A stretch of 64,000 bases of DNA from Bacteroidales bacterium. Its GTDB lineage: Bacteria; Bacteroidota; Bacteroidia; Bacteroidales; UBA932. A program made the translations under genes and the position numbers. Each line of letters begins with the position of its first letter. Position 1 is the stretch's first letter. The stretch spans positions 1-64,000 of the forward strand of contig JAILLE010000055.1 in the NCBI GenBank assembly GCA_024693285.1, given 5' to 3'. This document shows positions 58,309 to 64,000 of this stretch, one piece after another. Under the pieces are notes generated by a model, which did not search any database, was not told the DNA's origin, and was given only the letters and a program-made list of their open reading frames with translations.

Positions 58309-60378
58309 TTAGTCAGCGAAATCCATCTCTTTGAACAGGTAGGAGGCATGTCCTATCTTGTCCACGACGAACAGAAGGTAACGGATGTCCAAGGATATAT
58401 TCCTGCACACCTCAGGATCGAAAGCGATGTCACTCATCGTGCCTTCCCAAACCCTATCGAAGTTAATACCGATAAGATTACCGTCAGCGTTGATGACAGG
58501 GGAACCGGAATTGCCGCCGGAAGTGTGGTTCGTGGCAATGAAGCAGACCGGCTGGTCGTCGTGGCCGCCCTGGGCGTAGATATCGCGGAGCACCTGAGGG
58601 ATGTTGTAGTCGAATATGTCAGGATTGTCCTTCTCGATTATACCCTTGAGGGTTGACACCGGAGCGTAGTACATACCGTCAGCGGGATGGTATCCGGCGA
58701 CTTGGCCGTAAGCCACACGAAGAGTCAGGTTGGCGTCCGGATAGAAAGCCTTGTTGGGTTCAAAAGCCATCTGGGCGCGCATGTAGTCCCTGTTCGCCAG
58801 ACGGATCTTGGCGTTGGCCTCATTGACCACCGGAGTGATCTCCTGGGCGAACCAGGTGGCGAAAGCCTTCTGGAGCTCAACGGCGGGATCCTTGTAAACT
58901 GTCTCAAGGTCTGCCTTTGTCAAAGCGGAGACCTTGGCCTTGTCGGTGAACACAGTGTTCTTGAAAAGATCATCCTTCCAAGCCTTGACGCTGCCATAAG
59001 CGGCGAGTTTCTCTTTGAAATACTCCGGCTTGAAGCGATCCTCCATCTTCTGGTCAAAAGCCTCCAGCATAGCCACGAATATCTCCTCATCGATAGGCTG
59101 GTAATAATCCTTGAAGAAAGACTCGGCGTTTCCGGCCGCAGAAGCGCCCCTCTCGAGGGTGGAAACTACACCCGAGGCGAAGTTAAGGATCTCAATTGCC
59201 CTGACAGTCTCGGAGTAATACTCAGAGGCGCGGAAATAAGGGTTACGCTCGGCGTATAGAGCTCCCAACTTATCGACAAGTCCCTCATATTCAGTTCCTT
59301 TCGCCCATTTATTGAAGCGGGACTCAAACTCCTGCTTCGCGGCGACGGTCTTCATCTTCTTGATGCCTTTCTCCTCTCCCTGCCACTTCTTCCAGGCGTT
59401 GGAGACACTGGCGTTCTTGGAAGAGTACTGGATACGAACAGCCTGGCTGGCGTTCATGTATTTCTTCTGGATGTCGAGCCTCTTTGTGCGGAGATCGATC
59501 TTCTGGGGATCGGAGACCTCGGCGGTGTACTTCACATCCTCTGACATGACATATTCCTTAGTGCTGCCGGGACAGCCGTAGACAAATGTGAAATCACCCT
59601 CCTTAACGCCCTTGCGGGAGATCTTGAAGAATCTCTTGGGCTTGTAAGGCACATTGTCCTCAGAGTAATCGGCAGGCTCGTTGTCCTTGTCGGCGTAAAT
59701 CCTGAATATCGAGAAATCGCCGGTATGGCGGGGCCACATCCAGTTGTCGGTGTCTCCACCGAACTTTCCGATCGAGGACGGCGGGGCTCCCACAAGGCGG
59801 ACGTCACGGTAAATCTTGTAGACGAAAAGGAAATACTGGTTGCCGTAGTACAGGGCCTCGACGCTCGCGCGGAGTCCTTTCCCCTCCGCCATGGCGGCAC
59901 GGACGATATCGCCCGAGTTGACTCTGATCACGGAATCCCTCTGCTTCTCAGTCATCGAGGGGGAATATCCCTTCAGAACCGCTTCGGTGACGTCCTCCAT
60001 ATGCTGAAGGAAACTGACTGTCAGTCCCCTGTTGGGAAGCTCCTGACTCCTGTCCATAGCCCAGAAACCATCCTTGAGATAGTCGTGCTCAACACTACTG
60101 TGGCGCTGGATGAAGGAATAGCCGCAGTGGTGGTTGGTGAGGAGCAGACCCTCATCAGACACGATCTCCCCGGTGCAACCGCCGCCAAAAAGGACGACGG
60201 CATCCTTAAGGGAAGCCTGGTTGACACTGTAGATGTCCTCAGCCGAAAGCTTGAAACCTTTGGCCTGCATGTCACCGATCCTCTGGGAGATCAGGGCCGG
60301 AAGCCACATTCCCTCGTCAGCGCGGGCGGCGCCTAGGGCTGTGACGAAAATGAACAGGGAAAACAGAACTCTTTTCAT
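58309..60378 (-). CDS. dpp11: Dipeptidyl-peptidase 11 (S46 family, Asp/Glu-specific)
   Basis: Periplasmic serine exopeptidase, 689 aa with signal (LFSLFIFVTALGAARA). The catalytic His is in LTNHHCGYSF (His83/84), Asp in KFGGDTDNWMWPRHTGD, and Ser in NHTSGGNSGSPVIN. The residue 18 positions after this Ser is Arg, in INFDRVWEG; in S46 enzymes Gly there marks DPP7 and Arg marks DPP11, which releases dipeptides after Asp or Glu. This assigns specificity with fair confidence. The porin gene follows by 9 bases. Confidence 0.92.
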   Translation of the reverse strand: MKRVLFSLFIFVTALGAARADEGMWLPALISQRIGDMQAKGFKLSAEDIYSVNQASLKDAVVLFGGGCTGEIVSDEGLLLTNHHCGYSFIQRHSSVEHDYLKDGFWAMDRSQELPNRGLTVSFLQHMEDVTEAVLKGYSPSMTEKQRDSVIRVNSGDIVRAAMAEGKGLRASVEALYYGNQYFLFVYKIYRDVRLVGAPPSSIGKFGGDTDNWMWPRHTGDFSIFRIYADKDNEPADYSEDNVPYKPKRFFKISRKGVKEGDFTFVYGCPGSTKEYVMSEDVKYTAEVSDPQKIDLRTKRLDIQKKYMNASQAVRIQYSSKNASVSNAWKKWQGEEKGIKKMKTVAAKQEFESRFNKWAKGTEYEGLVDKLGALYAERNPYFRASEYYSETVRAIEILNFASGVVSTLERGASAAGNAESFFKDYYQPIDEEIFVAMLEAFDQKMEDRFKPEYFKEKLAAYGSVKAWKDDLFKNTVFTDKAKVSALTKADLETVYKDPAVELQKAFATWFAQEITPVVNEANAKIRLANRDYMRAQMAFEPNKAFYPDANLTLRVAYGQVAGYHPADGMYYAPVSTLKGIIEKDNPDIFDYNIPQVLRDIYAQGGHDDQPVCFIATNHTSGGNSGSPVINADGNLIGINFDRVWEGTMSDIAFDPEVCRNISLDIRYLLFVVDKIGHASYLFKEMDFAD

Positions 60379-60441
60379 CTCATTGGTGATTTAGAGTTAC
60401 AAAAATAAGAATTTATTGTATATTAGCAACAAATCAACCTA

Positions 60442-61836
60442 ATGAAGGACATGAAAGGAAACGGAAGATTCCAGAGCTGGCTTAAGGATATCGTCTATAT
60501 CAACGACCAGATCGACACTGACGAGGCAGCGGCGAAGATAAAGAATAACATCTATTTCCGGGGGCCTAACGTATGGATCCTCGCTTTCTCTGTCATCATC
60601 GCGTCTGTCGGCCTCAATGTCAACTCCACGGCTGTCATCATCGGCGCCATGTTGATCTCTCCCCTGATGGGTCCCATTATGGGAATCGGTCTGTCCCTTG
60701 GCACAAGCGACGTCCGCCTGCTCAATGGCAGTTTCCGGAACCTGTTGATTATGGTGGTGGTAAGCCTACTCGCCGCTTCATTCTACTTCCTGATCTCGCC
60801 TCTTAACCTGGTCAATCCGACCGAACTGCTGGCCAGGACCAGGCCGACTATCTACGATGTTCTTATAGCGTTGTTCGGCGGTCTCGCCGGAATCCTCGAG
60901 AGCTGCAGGAAAGAAAAAGGCACTGTCCTGTCCGGAGTCGCCATCGCCACCGCCCTCATGCCGCCTCTCTGCACGGCCGGTTACGGAATCGCCAAAGCCA
61001 ATCCGCAGTACTTCCTCGGAGCCATGCTCCTCTTCCTCATCAACTGTGTGTTCATCATCCTCGCCACCTTCTTGATGACCAAGTACTTGAGGTTCAAGGA
61101 AGCCGAATACAAATTCCCGGCTGTGGCCAAGCGGACCAGGACTCTCATGACACTCGCTGTCATAATTGTCATGGTACCGAGTCTCTGGAGCGCCGTGCTT
61201 ATGGTCAAGGATAACAACATCGAGCGCAATGTCCAGAGCTTCATAGCAGCCAACAAGAACTACAGCCAGGGATACATCTATGACTACAAGATAACTAGCG
61301 GCAAGGACGGCAAGGTCGAGATTTATTACGCCGGCAACAAACTCTCTGACGCTGAGAGGACTTCACTGACAGAATCAGCTGAGTTCCACGGGATTCCAAC
61401 CTCCAGGCTCGTGTTCAAGGAGAGCGATTTCGGAACCTCGGAGAAGAGCACCGACCAGATCCTCAAGGGCATCTATGACCGTGCTGAGGACGAGATGACC
61501 CGTAAGGACAAGCAGATAGAAGCGCTACAGAAGGAAATCTCCGACATAAAAGGCAAGGAGATCAATTACCAGAGAGTCACCAAGGAGGTAAGGTTCAGCT
61601 ATCCCGAGGTCAAAGATCTCGCGATCGGCAAAGGAGCGAATGTGGATGACAGCCTGAAAGTCAAGGACATGACTATCATCATAGCGAATTCAGACAAGCC
61701 TATCCCGAATGACAGGCTGCAGAAGATCGAGGAGTGGCTCCGCCTCCGCCTCGAGGACTCTACCGCCGTGGTGCATAACATAGTCGTTAAGAAGAATAAC
61801 GTCGCTGTGAAGAAGAATAATGTGAAGAAAAAATAA
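60442..61836 (+). CDS. DUF389 membrane protein with extended C-terminus
   Basis: A 464-aa protein with a DUF389 core (about 30-250: LAFSVIIASVGLNVNSTAVI, IGAMLISPLMGPIMGIGLSL, LSGVAIATALMPPLCTAGYG) giving about six helices, then a soluble C-terminal part with a coiled-coil segment (DRAEDEMTRKDKQIEALQKE). The tail contains two near-copies of VKKNNV. The function of DUF389 is unknown. The plug lipoprotein gene starts 11 bases later. Confidence 0.87.
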   Translation: MKDMKGNGRFQSWLKDIVYINDQIDTDEAAAKIKNNIYFRGPNVWILAFSVIIASVGLNVNSTAVIIGAMLISPLMGPIMGIGLSLGTSDVRLLNGSFRNLLIMVVVSLLAASFYFLISPLNLVNPTELLARTRPTIYDVLIALFGGLAGILESCRKEKGTVLSGVAIATALMPPLCTAGYGIAKANPQYFLGAMLLFLINCVFIILATFLMTKYLRFKEAEYKFPAVAKRTRTLMTLAVIIVMVPSLWSAVLMVKDNNIERNVQSFIAANKNYSQGYIYDYKITSGKDGKVEIYYAGNKLSDAERTSLTESAEFHGIPTSRLVFKESDFGTSEKSTDQILKGIYDRAEDEMTRKDKQIEALQKEISDIKGKEINYQRVTKEVRFSYPEVKDLAIGKGANVDDSLKVKDMTIIIANSDKPIPNDRLQKIEEWLRLRLEDSTAVVHNIVVKKNNVAVKKNNVKKK

Positions 61837-61847
61837 TCCGAGATAAA

Positions 61848-62309
61848 ATGAGAGCCATTAACTTGATTCAAACCTTGACCGTGATCGCTCTGGTGGCCGC
61901 GGGATGTTCCTCCTCTAGGCAAATCGCCCAGACGGAAGACGAGACTGTCAATATCGGATACCAGGAAATGTCCCAAAAGAACCTGACAAATTCAGTCTCA
62001 CACTTGGAGAACAAAAACACCAGAACCTACACCACGATCTACGATTTTCTGAGGGAGATGGTCCCGGGGGTTGAGGTGCACAGCACCGGTGCTTTCACCG
62101 CGAAAGTCTACGTGAGGGGCATCCAATCCATCAACAGTCCTACTGATCCGCTCTTCGTGGTGGATGGGGTCGAGATGGATGACATCTCTATGATCAATCC
62201 CTATGATGTCCAGTCTGTAGATGTCCTGAAAGACTCCGCCACAGCCATCTATGGAGTCAGAGGAACCAACGGAGTCATAATAATAAATATGAAGAAAGCG
62301 TCTAAATAG
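61848..62309 (+). CDS. Orphan TonB-plug-domain lipoprotein
   Basis: A 153-aa lipoprotein (TLTVIALVAAGCSSSR) that is essentially a SusC-type plug domain: IYDFLREMVPGVEVHSTGAF, YVRGIQSINSPTDPLFVVDG, DVQSVDVLKDSATAIYGVRG and NGVIIINMKKASK. There is no barrel. Like the plug protein at 11575 it cannot transport alone. Lies directly after DUF389; a role as adaptor or inhibitor for a TonB receptor is inference. Confidence 0.75.
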   Translation: MRAINLIQTLTVIALVAAGCSSSRQIAQTEDETVNIGYQEMSQKNLTNSVSHLENKNTRTYTTIYDFLREMVPGVEVHSTGAFTAKVYVRGIQSINSPTDPLFVVDGVEMDDISMINPYDVQSVDVLKDSATAIYGVRGTNGVIIINMKKASK

Positions 62310-62320
62310 TTTTTTTTTCG

Positions 62321-62328
62321 TATTTTCG
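62321..62328 (+). promoter_or_regulatory. TATTTTCG -7 element upstream of the porin-potA unit
   Basis: TATTTTCG then CG, after a run of nine or ten T, 38 bases before the porin start; consistent with the house -7 box. Confidence 0.45.
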
Positions 62329-62366
62329 CGTCTCAAGTTGAACTAAATAATTCTTTATGGGTTTAA

Positions 62367-63356
62367 ATGAAGAAACTGGTTGTTTTAGCGGCTTCGATCC
62401 TGCTTTGCACCCTTGCCCAGGCGCAAGGGGCTGACGATTCCGGCACCAGTGCCGGGATCACCATCATTCCGAGGATTGATTACAATCCGGTGTTTTACGA
62501 TGGAAAATTTGAAGAGGCGACTCTCGGCAATTCTTCACTTTATTCTCTTTTCGAGGGAGACATTTCTGACAAACTCTCGTTCAGCATCTGCAACCATTGG
62601 CTCAGTACTGATCCTAAACCGTTGTATCAGAACACCTGGCGTTCTGACGACGTGAACTGGTGCGACTGGGCATATCTCGAGTATTACCCGGGCAACTTCA
62701 TCCTCACCGCGGGAAAACAGGTTGTCACTTTCGGCGGATTCGAGCTGGAGCAGAACGACTACGAGATCCATTGGGACATGATGTCCTCGCTCTACAATCA
62801 GTTCCAGTGCTACCAGTGGGGCCTCAAGGCCGGTTGGATGAACGATGCTGAGAGCACAGGATTCTTCCTTCAGGCAGTCAGTTCTCCTTACGGGGAGAAG
62901 CCGTTCGACGCGATGTCCTACTCGTTCCAGTATCAGGGCAACTACGGACCTTTGAGCTTACTCTACAGCACAAATATGATCGGCAATTGGGACGGAGGTT
63001 ATGAATGGATGTTCAGCCTCGGCCACCAATTGGAGGTCGGCGACTGGACCCTTGGGGTTGATTTCACCAACATGGTGGGCGATCCTGAGGTTATACTCCG
63101 TAGGGGCGCCTCCATATTCGGAACCGCCAAATTCAATCCCTCAGACCATTGGGAGTTTATAGGCAGGGCCGGTTTCGAGCATGCCCACAAGCAGAATCTG
63201 GACAACGGAATATTCGGCGTCGCCGCCCACTGGTTCCCCCTCAGGAACAGCCAGAACCTGCGTATCCATGTCGCTGCCGCTCATCAGCACCTCTTTAATA
63301 TGAACTCCCTCACTATCGGGGCAATGTACTACCTCAACATCCCCGGGAATCGATAA
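62367..63356 (+). CDS. OprP/OprO-like outer-membrane porin (paralogue)
   Basis: A 329-aa exported barrel (signal [19 protein letters not shown]) with the same length as the porin at 57310 and corresponding blocks ([56 protein letters not shown]). The last codon TAA overlaps the ATG of potA (TAATG), so the two are translationally linked. That suggests the porin admits the polyamines that the ABC importer takes up; this is inference. Confidence 0.82.
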   Translation: MKKLVVLAASILLCTLAQAQGADDSGTSAGITIIPRIDYNPVFYDGKFEEATLGNSSLYSLFEGDISDKLSFSICNHWLSTDPKPLYQNTWRSDDVNWCDWAYLEYYPGNFILTAGKQVVTFGGFELEQNDYEIHWDMMSSLYNQFQCYQWGLKAGWMNDAESTGFFLQAVSSPYGEKPFDAMSYSFQYQGNYGPLSLLYSTNMIGNWDGGYEWMFSLGHQLEVGDWTLGVDFTNMVGDPEVILRRGASIFGTAKFNPSDHWEFIGRAGFEHAHKQNLDNGIFGVAAHWFPLRNSQNLRIHVAAAHQHLFNMNSLTIGAMYYLNIPGNR

Positions 63357-64000
63357 TGGGCGAGAACAAGAACGACATCATCATCAACATAGAGCACCTC
63401 TCCAAGTCATTCGGAGACAATCAGGTGCTAAAGGATATATCCCTGTACATCCGTAAAGGAGAGTTCGTCACCCTCCTTGGCCCGTCCGGGTGCGGCAAGA
63501 CCACCCTACTTAGGATGATCGCAGGCTTTCTCCAGCCGGATGAAGGGCGCATCATGATGGAATGGGGCGACCGCGGAGGCAAGGTGGAATTCCGCGACGT
63601 TGCGGGCATTCCCCCTCACCAGAGGCCGCTGAACACTGTTTTCCAGCGTTACGCCCTATTCCCTCATCTCGACGTTTACGACAATATCGCCTTCGGCCTG
63701 AAGCTCAAAGGCGTCCCCAAGGATGAGATTGACACCAGGGTCCGTAAAGTCCTCAAGCTCGTGAGCATGAGCGACTACGAGGACCGTGACGTGGACTCCC
63801 TCTCCGGTGGCCAGCAGCAGAGGGTCGCAATAGCGAGGGCTATCGTCAACAAGCCGAAGGTTCTTCTGCTGGACGAGCCTCTCGCCGCTCTTGACCTCAA
63901 GATGAGGCAGGACATGCAGATTGAGCTCAAGGAGATGCACCAGAAGCTTGGCATCACCTTCATCTACGTCACCCACGACCAGGGCGAGGCTTTGACCTTG
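63356..64000 (+). CDS. potA: Spermidine/putrescine ABC transporter ATPase PotA (cut by window edge)
   Basis: Not in the ORF track because no stop is reached; 215 codons from ATG 63356. Walker A is [11 protein letters not shown], the Q-loop lies in [13 protein letters not shown], the signature is [15 protein letters not shown], Walker B is [12 protein letters not shown], and the His switch is [10 protein letters not shown]. An acidic insert ([16 protein letters not shown]) sits before the Q-loop. The [20 protein letters not shown] block is typical of PotA rather than MalK/UgpC, though that is a family-level call. The rest of the operon is outside. Confidence 0.88.
   Translation, partial: MGENKNDIIINIEHLSKSFGDNQVLKDISLYIRKGEFVTLLGPSGCGKTTLLRMIAGFLQPDEGRIMMEWGDRGGKVEFRDVAGIPPHQRPLNTVFQRYALFPHLDVYDNIAFGLKLKGVPKDEIDTRVRKVLKLVSMSDYEDRDVDSLSGGQQQRVAIARAIVNKPKVLLLDEPLAALDLKMRQDMQIELKEMHQKLGITFIYVTHDQGEALTL

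Noticed and set aside
61790-61836. KKNNV repeat at the end of the DUF389 gene as a tandem-repeat domain
   Set aside because: Just two and a half short copies in a charged tail; probably a minor local duplication.

Overview
The window looks like a chromosome segment of a Bacteroidales (Bacteroidota) bacterium, probably an uncultured animal-gut type. The grounds are inferred: SusC/TonB-plug proteins, ECF sigma/anti-sigma pairs, many short lipoproteins, PCMD, DUF4491 and S46 peptidase families, a fused AmmeMemoRadiSam BA protein, almost no Shine-Dalgarno sequences, and promoters with a TAnnTTTG or TATnTTCG -7 box. Base composition looks near 50% GC. I found no rRNA, tRNA, CRISPR array, integrase or insertion sequence.

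Layout. 0-10.2 kb: two divergent copies of a [double-GNAT + zinc-ribbon] module (154-2057 on + and 8730-10166 on -) enclose a thiazoline-carboxylate hydrolase, an ECF-type S component, DUF2200, GreA, a GH97 glycosidase with a nonsense codon in its signal peptide, a lipid-type methyltransferase, an alpha/beta hydrolase and a sigma-like factor with a long structured leader. 10.2-20.8 kb: a thioredoxin-fold lipoprotein, an ECF sigma/anti-sigma/orphan TonB-plug operon, a rhomboid protease, a Fic protein with a perfect palindromic operator, YdeI, nitroreductase, cyclophilin, an acyltransferase, a TIGR02452 ADP-ribose glycohydrolase-like protein and a flavin reductase. Three decayed genes lie here (GNAT, AraC tail, HIRAN).

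20.8-32.9 kb: a deoD-phzF-elaA-flavodoxin-FMN reductase run, a LytS/LytTR two-component pair, a choloylglycine-hydrolase-type amidase, AmmeMemoRadiSam genes, a cation efflux protein, an M28 peptidase and trpS. 32.9-44 kb: two dicarboxylate/amino-acid symporters around a cyanophycinase and an esterase, a TonB receptor, an exported sugar isomerase, a Y-family polymerase with its small partner, a CPBP protease and a MenA-like prenyltransferase.

44-49.6 kb is the most striking part: a six-gene minus-strand operon with overlapping or nearly abutting genes. It encodes an exported Gfo/Idh oxidoreductase, a steroid 5-alpha-reductase family protein, an old-yellow-enzyme flavin oxidoreductase, an SDR, a PCMD protein and a second SDR. 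The reductase trio matches the gene set known in gut Bacteroidales for reducing 3-oxo-delta4 bile acids/steroids to 5-alpha or 5-beta products and then to hydroxysteroids.

49.7-64 kb: an M28 peptidase, an AKR-GH5 pair behind gltS, DUF1846, another exported sugar isomerase, a dipeptidyl-peptidase 11 followed by a porin, DUF389, a second orphan plug lipoprotein, and a paralogous porin whose stop codon overlaps the start of potA, which runs off the end. Several loci (DPP11, GltS, two DAACS carriers, cyanophycinase) point to scavenging of acidic amino acids; this is inference from gene content.
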